Source of the DNA: Lepidostoma basale
Taxonomy: Eukaryota > Arthropoda > Insecta > Trichoptera > Lepidostomatidae
Length of the DNA: 64,000 bases
Reading direction: 5' to 3'
NCBI GenBank assembly: GCA_022606425.2
Contig: JAHDVF020001325.1
Span: forward strand, 1,426,001 to 1,490,000
Within the stretch, counting starts at the first letter, position 1; each line of letters begins with the position of its first letter. This document shows, piece after piece, positions 10,241 through 20,500 of this stretch. The notes under the pieces were generated by a model. That model made no database searches. It saw only the letters and a list, made by a program, of their open reading frames with translations, and had not been told where the DNA came from. The position numbers were made by a program, and so were the translations under genes.

Positions 10241-10730
10241 TTGTAAATATAATTGACTTAACAATACAGTATGCGATCAAGGGATAAGTGTTTCATTAAC
10301 AAATCAGAAGCAACTCTGTGGTTAAGTCCCACGTCTGATGGTCGCAAGTTATAACGCACGGAGGCACAATTTATATACGTAAATCTCCTAGTAAAGAACA
10401 CTTCCTAATAAACATACAAGTTTAATGAGGCTCCCTAGTACTCTTCCCCAGGGCTACCCAACTTCCCAGTCACTTGAGTTTAATTATTTATTTTTCGGCA
10501 ACTCACCCCGCCGGAGACGAATCGCGCTACGTGTAGAAAAAAGAATAAAACTTATGTAACGGATTCCGAAAGTTTTTCTACTTACACAAGGGCGCCGGTG
10601 GCAGTATGAATGATTTATTTTTCAACAGTCACGCTTAAATGTTGATAAAATGAACAAGCATTTTAAAAGCTCGCAAAACACAATGGTAAGTACAGTATCA
10701 ATAGGACATCATAAATTCAGCTCCTAGAGA
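10241..10730. other. Single-copy stretch with moderate GC
   Basis: 10300-10370 has a vaguely tRNA-like run (GTGGTTAAGTCCC and GGTCGCAAGTTATAAC) that does not meet A/B box consensus. 10480-10600 is more GC-rich (CACCCCGCCGGAG) with no ORF. The role is unknown. Confidence 0.3.
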
Positions 10731-10734
10731 GTTT

Positions 10735-11040
10735 TTGTATCTCTATTTGAAGTGGATTTCATACAACTGTATTTTCAAACTGTTAAATTAAATAACTTTG
10801 TTTCTGTATCACAATTGTATTTTATTTTACGCGACAGCGTAAAATTATCATTCATTAACCTATGTTGACATCATCAGGTGTATTGTAACACCCGATGATG
10901 TCAATAGGTTGATGGAATAGCTGTCGCGTAAAATAAAACACAATTGTGATACAAAAACGAAGTTATTTAATTTAACAGTTTAAAATTGTTAAGGAATCAT
11001 AGTATTTCGGCCAAAACAATGAACTTTTTAAACAAAAATT
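10735..11040. repeat. FB-2 fold-back repeat
   Basis: Left arm from TTTTCAAACTGTTAAATTAA through ATCACAATTGTATTTTATTT and CGCGACAGCG to ATGTTGACATCATCAGGTG; right arm is its mirror from ACACCCGATGATGTCAATAG to GTGATACAAAAACG and TTTAACAGTTTAAAA. The centre is a short hairpin, GGTGT/ACACC. On the left arm (minus) stem II reads GTCAAC/GTT; on the right arm GTCAA/TTGAT. The C-G to U-A change relative to GCCAAC/GTTGGC keeps the pairing. Confidence 0.7.
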
Positions 11041-11059
11041 AATATAATATAAAACTTGT

Positions 11060-11240
11060 AAATTTGTATTTAAACTAATTTAATCTTAATTACAACCAAC
11101 CGGTTTCGCTCTCGCCGGAAGTTCGTCAGGGTTACAAAAAACATTGGAAACAAAAGTCAGTGTCTTTTGTAACCCTGACGAAATCAGTTGATTTTGGTAA
11201 AGGATAAAGTGGTTTAAATACTAATTTACAAGTGTTTAAT
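11060..11240. repeat. FB-6 fold-back repeat
   Basis: Left arm 11090-11136 (ACAACCAACCGGTTTCGC, TCGCCGGAAGTTCGTCAGGG, TTAC) and a diverged right arm 11168-11215 (TTTGTAACCCTGACGAAATC, AGTTGATTTTGG). The outer flank AAAGTGGTTTAA at 11209 recurs in FB-5 and FB-6 copies elsewhere. Confidence 0.65.
11086..11141 (-). ncRNA. Hammerhead-like ribozyme motif (FB-6, best stem I)
   Basis: Read on the minus strand: stem I strand TTGTAACC, CTGACGA (11129-11123), extra A, a hairpin CTTCCGGCGAGAGC (stem II reduced by a lost G), GAAA (11107-11104), the palindrome ACCGGT, T as the putative cleavage base, then GGTTGTAA. The two stem I strands pair over 8 bp (six Watson-Crick, two G-U). All core letters are present except the G closing stem II. 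Helix III is self-complementary with no loop, so a dimer would be required. Confidence 0.5.
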
Positions 11241-11269
11241 TACATTTAATAATTTCGTACTCACTTTAT

Positions 11270-11590
11270 ACGAAAGTACCAAAATTAATGTTGAAGGCAT
11301 CTATTAAGAACAGATAAAATATAATATACTCCTTTAAAACCAGGAATGCATGAGAGATCGTTCGATTTAAGGAACTGAAGATACTCTCTAAACTCAAGAA
11401 TTTTGTGTATTGAACGTACTTTCAATAATATGAAAGACGCCGATCTCTGAAACGACCGTGTTAAGCAGACTGATTGCTCTTTCCACAAGTGTTACCAGAG
11501 GTAGATTGGCTCTGGCGGCCGGTAGGTCAAAAAAACTTTGCTGTCGCGGCGGGGATATCTATAATAGACAAATTCTAATGGCCTCAAAGA
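11270..11590 (-). mobile_element. LINE 3' fragment, family L-G
   Basis: Minus-strand remnant homologous to 14350-14800 and 30712-31278. Shared pieces are GTTGAAGGCATCTATTAAGAAC near the tail, CGTACTTTCA and GTGTTACCAGAGGTAGATTGG. Coding frames are broken (CVYYILSVLNRCL is a wrong-frame read). It ends near 11590. Confidence 0.65.
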
Positions 11591-11599
11591 AAATTTCTA

Positions 11600-11870
11600 A
11601 AGATTTAACTGAAATTTCTTGATGGAAGTTTATTTTAAATAATAATTCATTAAATATGCTTTTTAAAATAATTATAATACATTTTCTTTTGTCTTTAATT
11701 CAAAAGCAACCGGTTTCACCATGTTGACTGAGATCGACGAAAATCACCAGTCTGTCGTTGCTAGCCAGCCTGGGGAAACCGGTCGCTGTCGAAATAAAGA
11801 CAAAAGCGGAAGTAGTTATTAAAAACATCATTTTATTATTATTTAATTTTTTATAATGTATTTACCATGT
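11600..11870. repeat. FB-3 fold-back repeat
   Basis: Left outer arm TTTCTTGATGGAAGTTTATT (11617) and TAATAATTCATTAAATATG; the centre-facing part ACCGGTTTCACCATG; right arm AGTCTGTCGTTGCTAGCCAG, CCTGGGGAAACCGGTCGCTG and TCGAAATAAAGACAAAAG, then AGTAGTTATTAAAAACATC. The core is mutated (GGGGAAAC) compared with 54778-54812. Confidence 0.65.
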
Positions 11871-12010
11871 CATTCACTGCCGGACACAGGGTTTCCTTAT
11901 ACTTCTCCACTCATTCCTATCTTGTGCCTCTTGCATTCAGTCACCAGCAATTTTCCGAATACGAGTATCATCAAATTGTCGTGTTTGGGGTCTCCCTCTA
12001 CTTTATATTT
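11860..12010 (-). mobile_element. LINE 3' fragment, family L-E/J
   Basis: In the correct minus frame the sequence reads KFDDTRIRKIAGD, stop, then MQEAQDRNEWRSIRKPCVRQ, matching the C-terminal IAGDWM...AQ.RN...AYVQQW ending seen at 14118-14348. It is a short remnant. Confidence 0.5.
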
Positions 12011-12119
12011 CTTAACGAAGTCCCCACTCAGAACCCTTCTGTGTCGATATTATTTTTAGTAACATTCGAGCGTAGACACACTTTTAATGACATCAGTTAC
12101 AAATAATGAAAATAAATAT

Positions 12120-12300
12120 TTTTTCTTTCTAAATATATATTTAAATGATTTTCCTGAAATCTCTTGATGGAAATTCATTTTAATTAATAATGAAATAAAA
12201 TGATGTTTTTTTACTACTTACACTTTTGTCTTTATTTCGACAGCGACCGGTTTGGCCAGGCTTGCTGGCATCGACAGACTGCTCCAGTCATTAAATATAT
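12120..12300. repeat. FB-3 left-arm fragment
   Basis: The outer part CCTGAAATCTCTTGATGG, then TTTAATTAATAATG, AAAATGATGTTTTTTTACTA and CTTACACTTTTGTCTTTATT, followed by CGACAGCGACCGGTTTGGCC and GGCATCGACAGACTG. The right arm is absent. Confidence 0.65.
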
Positions 12301-12699
12301 ATTCAGTTATATTCGATTTATTTCGAGTTATGGCTTCGATCGGTTTCGGCAACTTGCGATCATCTTCTGGTACCTACATCACTATTTCCAAATACCATTA
12401 AGCAGGTCACAAGACCATTGAACTATTGTATTTAATAATAAATATTTGTCGTAATTGCTTTTTGATATATAAATGCTAAAAATAATATCATTAAAAAGAA
12501 ATTTAAACCACCCAACCCTAATTGATTATATATTATAGAATCTTTAAATTTCAACCCCTCACCTTACAAACTTTTATGTAAGTACCAGAAGGTAGCAGAT
12601 AGCTGTAGAAATCAGTCGAAACCATATCATTAAGTGTAATCTTACTAAATATATTTGAATTTTTATTTTTTTATTATCATTATTTACAATGTTTATTAC

Positions 12700-13016
12700 A
12701 ATGCGAATGATAGAGTTATAAACAAAATAATGAAAGGATCATTAAGATGGTTTGGGCAAATGGAAAGAATGAATGAAGAATGGATGGTATAAAAATATAT
12801 GTTGACGAGGAAGACCGAGGAAAACGTGGCACGATCAAAAAAATCAAATATTGAATGTGGGCCATGTGAGGAGTCAGAGAAATTGACGCGCGTGCATGAC
12901 ACGATGTATGAATGTTGAGGAAGAGAGAGAAATATGTCAGAAAAGAAAAATGTGGCAGTCCATTCTTTCTGCCTACCTCTTCGGGAAGACGGCGTGATGG
13001 TTAGTTAATTAGTTAT
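12700..13016 (+). mobile_element. LINE 3' fragment, family L-A
   Basis: Plus-strand copy: NKIMKGSLRWFGQMERMNEE, a frameshift near 12795, then RGRPRKTWHD, RACMTRCMNVEEEREICQ and a (GTTA)n tail at 13000-13015. The segment encoding NDVNGTRN is deleted. Confidence 0.8.
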
Positions 13017-13760
13017 TTACAATGAACTTCTACCATGAAATTTCAAACGACAGCATTATTTTTTTGACATCAGTTACTCTCTACCTTCTAGGTAGCTCAA
13101 TGTTTCTTATTCGATCAGAAATTCTTATTTGCAGCATGGCTCAAATTTTTCCTATTGACTATAAATCAGTATGTATCTATCACGCACTGCCAATGGCTCG
13201 GGGCCAGTACAATCCATCATGAATCCAAACTTGGTGGAAACTATTAAGCAAACTTTGCCATCAGCCCGATCACATGAATTATTGCAGCCCTGCCGAGTAT
13301 GGCGCATAAGGAACTTTTGCATTCGCATGGAAAAGTGTGATCACATTACGGCCTAATATATCACGCGAAACTTTCTTTTGATACAAACATTCTTGATATA
13401 TCGCTTGCGATTTGCTTCTCACACAAGAGAATTGCTTTTCAAAGAATCCGTGATGTACAAAGTGGGGTAGACACCCCTCAGCGAATTGGCGGGAAATGGA
13501 AAAGAATTAATGTAGACGTCTTTAACGCTGGTCCCATGGGATGCGATACTCAGCGATGCTACTAAAGGTAAGTAAAATCAAAAGAAGTGTGATTTCCCCA
13601 GGTGAAACAGAGTATGTTTAATTCAACCATTTTTATATAGAAGATAGTTGAAAACCATTCAAAACACGTCTGCTGTAATGTGTTGCAATAAAGCAAGGTT
13701 TTTAAAATGTGTTCCAATATCAATTTACAGCACAAAGTAAAGGCACTTATAGAAATAATA
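13017..13760. other. Mixed-composition single-copy stretch
   Basis: 13140-13560 is less AT-rich than its surroundings (for example GCCAATGGCTCGGGGCCAG, TTGCAGCCCTGCCGAG and CACCCCTCAGCGAATTGG) and shares nothing with the repeats here. Short open frames at 13022-13222 and 13171-13356 show no recognisable domain. It is a candidate conserved host segment, not provable here. Confidence 0.3.
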
Positions 13761-13764
13761 TCTA

Positions 13765-13970
13765 ATGATTTTAATCAAATATCTTGATGAAAGTTCATTT
13801 AAAATAATAATGAAATATAACGATGTTTTTTAACTACTTCCACTTTTGTCTTTATTTCGACAGCGAGCCTGGCGAAACCAGTCGCTGTCGAAATAAAGAC
13901 AAAAGTGGAAGTAGTGTAAAACATCGTTTTATTAAATTATTATTTGAAATTATTATCTCTTTAAAATTTT
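13765..13970. repeat. FB-3 fold-back, short centre
   Basis: Left arm TCAAATATCTTGATGAAAG to TTTGTCTTTATTTCGACAGC; the centre has lost most of the core and passes straight into GAGCCTGGCGAAACCAGTCG, CTGTCGAAATAAAGACAAAA and GTGGAAGTAG. The loss of the CTGTCGA and first stem II half is an internal deletion. Confidence 0.65.
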
Positions 13971-14043
13971 GATGATTTATGTAAACCTTGTATAGAAGAA
14001 TTTTTAAGGCTAATATTTTGGATCACATAGTTACACAGTTAAT

Positions 14044-14800
14044 AAAATCAAATCAAATCAGTTTATTTTATCAATAGACATTACAAAATTAAGGATAAGG
14101 GCATCTATTGAGAACAGACATGTTGTCAGATTGGTAGACGATAGATGGACCAGAAGGGTGGTAGAGTGGAGACCCCGCGGAGACAAACGAAATAGAGGGA
14201 GACCCCCCACACGATGGTCCGATGACATTACTGCTATACTATAGGATTGCTGGCGATTGGATGCAAAAGGCACAATATAGAAATACGCGGAGAAGTATGG
14301 GGGAGGCCTATGTCCAGCAGTGGACGACAACGGCTATCTAAGTAAGTAATTGAGAACAGGTAAAATAATATATTGTATATAGTATACTACCAGAAACGCA
14401 TGAGAGATGGTTCGACATTAGAAAGACAAGATACTCTCCAAAATCAAGAGTATTTGCTTCTGAACGTACTTTCACTAATATGAAAAACGTTGATCTCCGA
14501 GGAGGCCGCGTTCAGGAAATTAATTGCTCTTCCCACCTGTGTCACCAGAGGCAGGTTGGTTCTGGCGGCCGGTAGGTAAAACAATATATGCTGTCGCTGT
14601 CGGAGATATCTATCAGGGACAAAAAGCCGAATACCCTCCAGCACGGCCGAGTTCTCGAAATATCCCCTGATTAATCTAAAGAAATGGGTTATGAGATGCC
14701 CATCTCTTCGAAGCTTCAGATAGTTGGTCCCGAGCATTTCCAAAAAAATGCCGTGGGATAGAGCCACGGGTAGCTACCATACTCAATCATGTAGACTGAC
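14044..14800 (-). mobile_element. LINE 3' fragment, family L-G, interrupted
   Basis: Minus-strand L-G copy, split by an insertion at 14118-14348. The 3' tail is (TTTGA)-like (AATCAAATCAAATCAG at 14045-14060 on plus). The coding part (14767-14444) reads MALSHGIFLEMLGTNYLKLR, DGHLITHFFRLIRGYFENS, RYLRQRQHILFYLPAARTNL and VFHISESTFRSKYS, the C-terminus of a Jockey/R1-like LINE ORF, matching 30784-31278. Confidence 0.8.
14118..14348 (+). mobile_element. LINE 3' fragment (L-E/J) nested in L-G, 11-bp target duplication
   Basis: A 231-bp plus-strand LINE end sits inside the L-G copy, flanked by ATTGAGAACAG at 14107-14117 and 14349-14359. The intact L-G at 30721 has that block once. The insert reads VDDRWTRRVVEWRPRGDKR, GRPPTRWSDD, a frameshift, then IAGDWMQKAQYRN and GEAYVQQW, with a short (AAGT)n tail. 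Confidence 0.85.
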
Positions 14801-15435
14801 TATTGACTTCATGTTACTGACTAACTAACGAATTGTAAAATTATGTATTACTAAAAATATTACAGCTTTATTAAATGACATTTAATAATGCCCTAGCAAT
14901 GAAAAACGTCTAACTGCCATAAAGCAGTCCAAAAATTTCTAAAAAAATAACGTTTATTGACATGAAGTTTTACATCTTGTTTCAAGAAGCCATAAACAAT
15001 TTTAGTGTTAATACTATGATCAGTGTGTTCGAGTTAATATCATAAATCGATCAGTATCTACAATATGTTAAACCAGTTAAATAATCGCGTTTAATGTTGT
15101 AATTTTTATCGATGTTATTTAAATAATAATTGATTATTAATTACCAAACCCCAGTTATGCCAAATACGCGTAGTGTGAGTAGTGTTGTCGCTTGAAAAAC
15201 AATAGATATAATGGTCAAAAGCAACTGAATATTATGATACACCCGTCCAACTTATTGAAATAAATAACACATTAAAGTATTTTGGTCTTTCTCACTCTCG
15301 AAAATATTATAGTAGTGAGAGCGCGACATAAATATTTGTACGCTCGCAAATACATATATATTTGAGCGAGACGTATGACTCGTTTGATAGTGTTAGTGTT
15401 TTATCTCCGATTTTCGATTAAAACACGTCGGGAGA
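14801..15435. other. AT-rich stretch with an FB-1 arm at 14880-15010
   Basis: 14885-15000 is a decayed right arm of FB-1 (TTTAATAATGCCCTAGCAATG, AACTGCCATAAA, TTTTACATCTTG). The rest is AT-rich and unassigned. A hairpin-prone run near 15295-15375 contains CTCTCGAAAATATT and two TTTGAGCG/CGCTCGCAAA blocks. Confidence 0.4.
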
Positions 15436-15439
15436 AGAA

Positions 15440-15570
15440 GAAAACCTTAGAGAATGGTTCAGTCGCAGCGCAAAACTCGAACTGCTTAAAGCTGCTGTAT
15501 CAACAGTAGAAATACCCATGATGCTGTCCAACCTCCGATAGGAAAGGAACAAGAAGAAGAAGAAGAATAA
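15440..15570 (+). mobile_element. Probable (GAA)n-tailed LINE end
   Basis: A short frame reads EWFSRSAKLELLKAAVSTVE and IPMMLSNLR, then a (GAA)n tail at 15550-15567. The pairing of a basic ORF end with a GAA tail matches the other retroelement ends in this window, but this family occurs once and its class is not fixed. Confidence 0.45.
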
Positions 15571-15969
15571 AAAGTATAATAGCTGCACAACACCGATAAG
15601 GAAAGGTTTAGTATATACGTGTGTCCCAAAAGTGTAAGTTTTATATAAAAAGAGGTGAGATTATGGAATAAAATAAGAGAGAATATATGTGGTAAGGAAA
15701 AAGTTTTTATTAAGTATCTTATTATATTCAACATACAAAATATTTACTCTGATGTTTAAAGCACTTTCGTGCTTAGGTAACTGATTTTACATTAAAAGCA
15801 CTCTATTATTGCTATCAACCTTTCAAATAACTTTTAGCGTATCGGAATATAGAGAAAATAAACGATAAATGGTCTCGAAAAGCTGAGCGTTAACGCCCCC
15901 TACGGCGAACGTGGTAAGAGTAGACGGTGTTCCAAAAGCAGTGTTTCTTTCTTTACACTTAATAACAAT
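15571..15969. other. AT-rich stretch, nothing recognised
   Basis: Two similar short motifs, GTGTGTCCCAAAAG at 15621 and GTGTTCCAAAAGC at 15927, lie in the same orientation and resemble terminal motifs of insect DNA transposons. They are not inverted, so no element can be drawn. Confidence 0.3.
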
Positions 15970-16215
15970 AACAACAAACCATCAACCGTTTCCTCGCAGA
16001 AGTAGGCAGAGAGAATGGATCGCTTCACTACTCGATCTAGACACACCTTTATAGATTCCTCCACATTCATACAGCGATTCATACACGCACGTCGATTCTT
16101 GCGACTAACATGGACGACCTTGAGTTAAAATTGGGTTAATTTGATCATGCCAAGTTTTCCTCAGCCTCCCACGACTCCGTATTCCATTTAAATCGTTAAC
16201 TTCATCGTTAATTCT
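15970..16215 (-). mobile_element. LINE 3' fragment, family L-A (old)
   Basis: Minus-strand remnant containing GRVVKRSILSAYFCEETVDG and the RACMNRCMNVEESI region, with the upstream GRLRKTWHDQI part decayed. It has no clear tail. Confidence 0.65.
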
Positions 16216-16299
16216 TAATGCATGTATTTACGGAATTTCACATGTTAACGTATTACGTTTATAAACAAAATAAAGGTTTTAAAAATATAATAAAATAAC

Positions 16300-16442
16300 G
16301 TGTAGAGAAATCGCGCATGATGCGCGTGCATGACACGATGTATGGATGTTGAGGAATCGAGAGAAATATGTCAGGAAAGATAAGTGTGGCAGTCCATTCT
16401 TTCTACCTACCCCTTTGAGGAGACGGCGTGATGGTTAGTTAA
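16300..16442 (+). mobile_element. LINE 3' terminus, family L-A
   Basis: Only the last ~140 bp: RACMTRCMDVEESREICQER, SVAVHSF-like decay, then CCCCTTTGAGGAGACGGCG and TGATGGTTAGTTAAC. It lies 90 bp from the opposite-strand copy at 15970-16215. Confidence 0.75.
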
Positions 16443-17165
16443 CGTTTATATGATAAATTAACCTACTATAAGATAAATACTGTTATGCAGTGGTTTCTAA
16501 TGCTAAGAAGGCGTTCATAGTCGTATATTTAAAGAGGAAATAAAATAAGAGAAGACAAAGTTACTTCACAATTCAAAGAACGTTCCATGTACTAATGCTT
16601 TAGAACATTTGTATTATTTGTGAGTAAACATATAATTTCGTAATAAATACCTTAGCTTTTGTATTATATGTGAAAATACGCATATTATATTTTAAACGAA
16701 ACTTGCGATTTTTTTATCATTCGTTTAATTTTTTTGCAAACACCCTGTATATGTAATATTTGCAAAATATCTTGGGTTGTGAATATTTTAGCGTGCGTAA
16801 AATAGATATTGTATCAAAAATATGGGCAGAATGTATTGTATTCGTAGATAAAGTTAATGTAATAATACGAAAAAGTGAAATACAGAAAATGGGAATTCAG
16901 ATTGTATGGTGATGCTGAGTGAATATCAGACGAAAACATGACGAATATTCCTAAAAATTTTCGGTCAAATTAAGATATAGTATTATTCGTTATCATCACA
17001 AAAAAAATCTTAAAAAATAGACGAGAATTTTAAATTAAAATTTATGAAACCATCTGGCATAATAAATTTAAATTATTTTTGAAATAACTGAAAACATTGA
17101 AAATACAACAATCCTTAAATGTTATCAATTACATCATATTTGTGATAAAAACAAGGTTTTAATGA
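16443..17165. other. AT-rich stretch, nothing recognised
   Basis: No coding frame. A lone CACCCTGTATA at 16741 matches the end motif of many insect DNA transposons, but no partner end was found. Confidence 0.35.
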
Positions 17166-17169
17166 TATT

Positions 17170-17440
17170 TCAGATTTCATATTAAGGACGATAGCAGACA
17201 AGATATTATAAGATGGAGCAGACAGCGAAAAAGGTAAAAGACTGGTACGGTCATGTTCAAAGAATGGACTCCACCAGACTCCCCTATATTGCATTGTACA
17301 ATCAACCTCATGGGACTTGTCCTCGTGGAAGAACTCCTAAACGATGGAAGGAAAGCTGGGAATCTACCTTACAGAAGGAGCAACTCTCTGGAGAACAGAC
17401 CACATAGGTCTACAATAAGGAAGAAGAAGAAGAAGAAGAA
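17170..17440 (+). mobile_element. LINE 3' fragment, family L-F
   Basis: A 64-residue frame (17213-17407) reads MEQTAKKVKDWYGHVQRMDS, TRLPYIALYNQPHGTCPRGR, TPKRWKESWE and EQTT, then a (GAA)n tail at 17420-17441. It is the best-preserved L-F ending in the window. Confidence 0.8.
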
Positions 17441-17499
17441 GATATAATGGAAACTTCTGTTCTCGAAAATTTATTTTATTTTACGGGAGCTACAGGTTT

Positions 17500-17885
17500 C
17501 CTTGGTCCTTCCGGGTGCTGCGCAGAATTCTGGGACCTGTGAATGACGGAGAAGGCTGGAGAGTGCGGCATAATGAAGAGCTGTACTATATTTACAAAGC
17601 TCCCAGTCTCTCCACACAGGTCAGACTAAATAGACTGAGATGGGCCGGTCACGTGCAGAGGATGCCGTCATCGCGAGCCCCAAAAAGATTGCTGGAGTGG
17701 CACTTAGGTGGTAGAAGACCAATTAGATGACCAAAGCTGCGATGGGAGGATGAAGTTGGGAGAGATGGGGCGAAATTGTTACGAGTGTCAGATTGGAGGG
17801 TCGAAGCGGAGGACAGGAGGAGTTTGAGGTGAAGAATACTGGAGGCTAAGGCTCGATATGGGCTGTAGGGCAATCGAAGAAGAAG
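17500..17885 (+). mobile_element. LINE 3' fragment, family L-D
   Basis: LRRILGPVNDGEGWRVRHNE, ELYYIYKAPSLSTQVRLNRL, RWAGHVQRMPSSRAPKRLLE, GRRPIR, stop, PKLRWEDEVGRDG, then a GAAGAAGAAG tail at 17876-17885. This RWAGHV...GRRP.GRPK.RW layout is the common C-terminus of RTE-like LINEs in insects. One stop and at least one frameshift break it. Confidence 0.75.
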
Positions 17886-18359
17886 TAGACAGGTTTCCTT
17901 ATTGGGACATTTTTTTAAAAATGTTTCATACATTGCTCCATGACACACATGCAGAGCGTCCTACTACCCTGGTATGGTAATTTGTGTCTTTGCGGTAAAG
18001 TCTCCTTGGATAATTAACATCCAGATCAGGCATCCACAGTAATCTCTCGACATCAAGAGACCACTATAGTGGTAGAGTGGAATCGAAAAAAAAAATTCTC
18101 GTCTATTTAAATAACTAGAGAATATATGAGAGTTAACCGAAAGCATGTACGATCGCCCCACCTATGCATGATCTCCGCTATTTGATTATCTTCCACAAGT
18201 TTGACCATAAGCCCCAGATATACATAAGCACCAAATTTCTCAATTATCATTACTTAAGTCAAAAAGTTTTTAATTCCTGGTTTTATCTAAGCTATAAAGC
18301 TCCTAATTTACTTCAAAATAGCTTTAAATAAGTGTTGCTAAAACTTTCAGTGAAATTGA
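17886..18359. other. Unassigned stretch
   Basis: Mixed composition at 17930-18180, with no domain in any frame and no match to the repeats in this window. Confidence 0.35.
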
Positions 18360-18470
18360 AAGTTCATTGTTTTAGCCGAAACACTATGATACCTGAACAT
18401 TTAAAACTGTTAAACAAAATAATTTCTTTTTGTATCACAATTGTATTTTATTTAATTTTTTATTTATTTT
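18360..18470. repeat. FB-2 outer-arm fragment
   Basis: It holds the outer FB-2 module only: TTTTAGCCGAAACACTATG, ATACCTGAACATTTAAAACT, GTTAAACAAAATAATTTC and TATCACAATTGTATTTTATT. The core is absent. Confidence 0.55.
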
Positions 18471-18930
18471 TTTATTCATCACAGAAACACAATGTTTTCA
18501 TAGTTTCATCTACAGCTCGACAGTTGCACAAAGAAACATAAAAAGCTCTTTTAAAGATATAAGGCTCTAGAAAATATGAATTATAATATACGAGTAGGCT
18601 AAGGCATGTACTGGTTCATTTTTAGTACAGCTTATTTCAAACAATGTGCATTTAGCTTGTAAACAAAAGTCTTTCAACTTCTTTGTTTTACGGGCAGAAG
18701 AAAAGCTCCGTTTCTGAACTAATTCATTGTTTCCTTATATTATTCTCTACCTGCCTTTCTCTTTCGGGATTAAAGTTTTCTTATATCCTTTAGTCCCACT
18801 TAATCTCCCTCTGGGAGCAAGTTAGCTCATAGACCCGATAATGTTACGGTCAAAACATTTACATGTACCATCCAGAACTTTATTTCGCTGGAGGGAATGT
18901 GTAAAAGAGATATGCTCCGTTACAGTGAAT

Positions 18931-19022
18931 TAAGTATCTACTCATATTTATGGCATACAAAGTATCTACTCTTATTTATGGCATATTAAGTATCGAATCT
19001 AAAGTATATACTCATATTTAGG
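18931..19022. repeat. Short tandem repeat, ~28-bp unit
   Basis: AAGTATCTACTCATATTTAT followed by GGCATA repeats at 18932 and 18960 with one change. A partial third unit (AAGTATCG) and a fourth (AAGTATATACTCATATTTA, from 19002) follow. Confidence 0.7.
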
Positions 19023-19090
19023 TATCAAATGTTTATTATTATTTTTTTGAATGTATACAAATACTTATTACCATATAGACAAATACTGGA

Positions 19091-19300
19091 TTTTTACCCA
19101 TTGCGGGTTAACAATTTTTTAAAGGAGTAATTGTATCTCAATAGAGACGAAGATGTAAATTTTTTTTTGGAAACAGAATATGGTAGTCGAGGCGTTTACA
19201 GGACTTATGACCTGTCATTGGCTGGGTTAAGCGATCACTTTATGTTAACAACATTCCCCATTCCGCCCTTCTTATGACCACCACGTCAGACAAATAATCT
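19091..19300 (+). repeat. Dispersed repeat R-X, copy 1
   Basis: Contains TTTTTACCCATTGCGGGTTA, AATTGTATCTCAATAGAGAC, GGAAACAGAATATGGTAGTC, GACTTATGACCTGTCATTGG and ACCACCACGTC. Copies lie at 22935-23110, 56640-56835 and 59555-59730. It is non-coding; a MITE or SINE-like origin is possible, but no terminal structure is clear. Confidence 0.7.
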
Positions 19301-19329
19301 TAATAGATGGCGTTAGTGTAGATTGACCT

Positions 19330-19720
19330 AAAAATGTGAAGTTATTTAAAAACAGTAGCATATACACAAGCTCCATATATCTGGGGCTCAGTATTCCCTG
19401 GACAGACATGGTTACTAATACCGAAGATCTGAGGCGAGATAGAGTTGACAGGGAACTGTTATCAACTATCAAGGTTCGGAAAATTTGACATCTGGGTCAT
19501 ATACTGCGTGGGGAAAAGTACCACCTTCTCTAACTGATATTGGAAGGGAAAATTGGAGGGCTCAGTAGGAGAAAAATGTCCTGGCTGCGAAACGTGAGGG
19601 AGTGGACCGGCATCCGAAGTGTGGAGGAGCTGTTCCGAGCGGCGCAGGAGAGGGACAGGTTCGCCGAGGCGATCGCCAACGTTGGGGGGACCCGACAGGG
19701 CACTTGAAGAAGAAGAAGAA
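19330..19720 (+). mobile_element. LINE 3' fragment, family L-C
   Basis: Broken frames encode SIYLGLSIPWTDMVTNTE-like sequence, KGKLEGSVGEKC, a frameshift, then VREWTGIRSVEELFRAAQER, DRFAEAIANVGGTRQGT and a GAAGAAGAAGAAA tail at 19706. It is the partner of 8908-9350. Confidence 0.7.
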
Positions 19721-19937
19721 ATTACATAAAAATCTATAGCGAATCTGATTAGTATCAGTATACATTTTTGTATAAAATAAAAATATTAAATAATCTTTTA
19801 ATATATTTTAATGTACTAAAATTATCAACGGTAGAGTTACGAATATAAACAGTTATTTCCTATAGTGGGTATATTTTTCACAACATATATCGAAGGGATT
19901 AAACCTTCATCATAAGAAGTACTAATAATAAGATTTA

Positions 19938-20500
19938 AAGTTGTCATCGCAAACAAAAACCTATCCAAAAAAGCTAGAATGGCAGTGCACAATGGTGTTC
20001 TTCTACCGACCCTTATGTATGGAAGCGAAGCATGGAACTGGCAAAGGAAGGATGAAAGTAGAATAAATGCAGTAGAAATGAGATCTCTTAGACGAATGTG
20101 TGGATATTCTGTGTATGATAGAGTGTCGAATGAAAATATAAGAAGTGAATGCGGTGCGAATGATGGTGTCGTGAACAAAATAATGAAAGGATCATTAAGA
20201 TGGTTTGGACATATGGAAAGAATGAACGAAGAAAGAATGGTAAAAAAAATATGTGTTAATGATATAAATGGTACCAGAAATAGAGGAAGACCAAGGAAAA
20301 CGTGGCACGATCAAATAAATCAAATATTGAATGTCGGCCATGTGAGGAGTCAGAGAAATCGACGCGCGTGCATGACACGATGTATGAATGTTGAGGAAGC
20401 GAGAGAAATATGTCAGGAAAGAAAGGTGTGGCAGTCCATTCTTTCTGCCTACCCCTTCGGGGAGACGGCGTGATGGTTAGTTAGTTAGTTAGTTAGTTAA
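19938..20500 (+). mobile_element. LINE 3' end, family L-A, longest intact C-terminal ORF
   Basis: A 164-residue frame (19979-20473) runs uninterrupted from MAVHNGVLLPTLMYGSEAWN through RISAVEM-like RSLRRMCGYSVYDRVSNENI, GSLRWFGHMERMNEERMVKK, RNRGRPRKTWHDQINQIL and RACMTRCMNVEEAREICQER to the natural stop after AYPFGETA. A pure (GTTA)5 tail follows at 20477-20498. The frame continues 5' to 19938 (KVVIANKNLSKKAR), so the copy is 5'-truncated inside the post-RT region. The clean tail and open frame suggest one of the youngest insertions here. Confidence 0.85.

Noticed and set aside
10300..10370. A third tRNA-like SINE
   Set aside because: The GTGGTTAAGTCCC and GGTCGCAAGTTATAAC words do not meet A/B box consensus and there is no second copy.
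15597..15950. Tc1/mariner element from GTGTGTCCCAAAAG motifs
   Set aside because: The two motifs are in direct, not inverted, orientation and lack flanking TA pairs.
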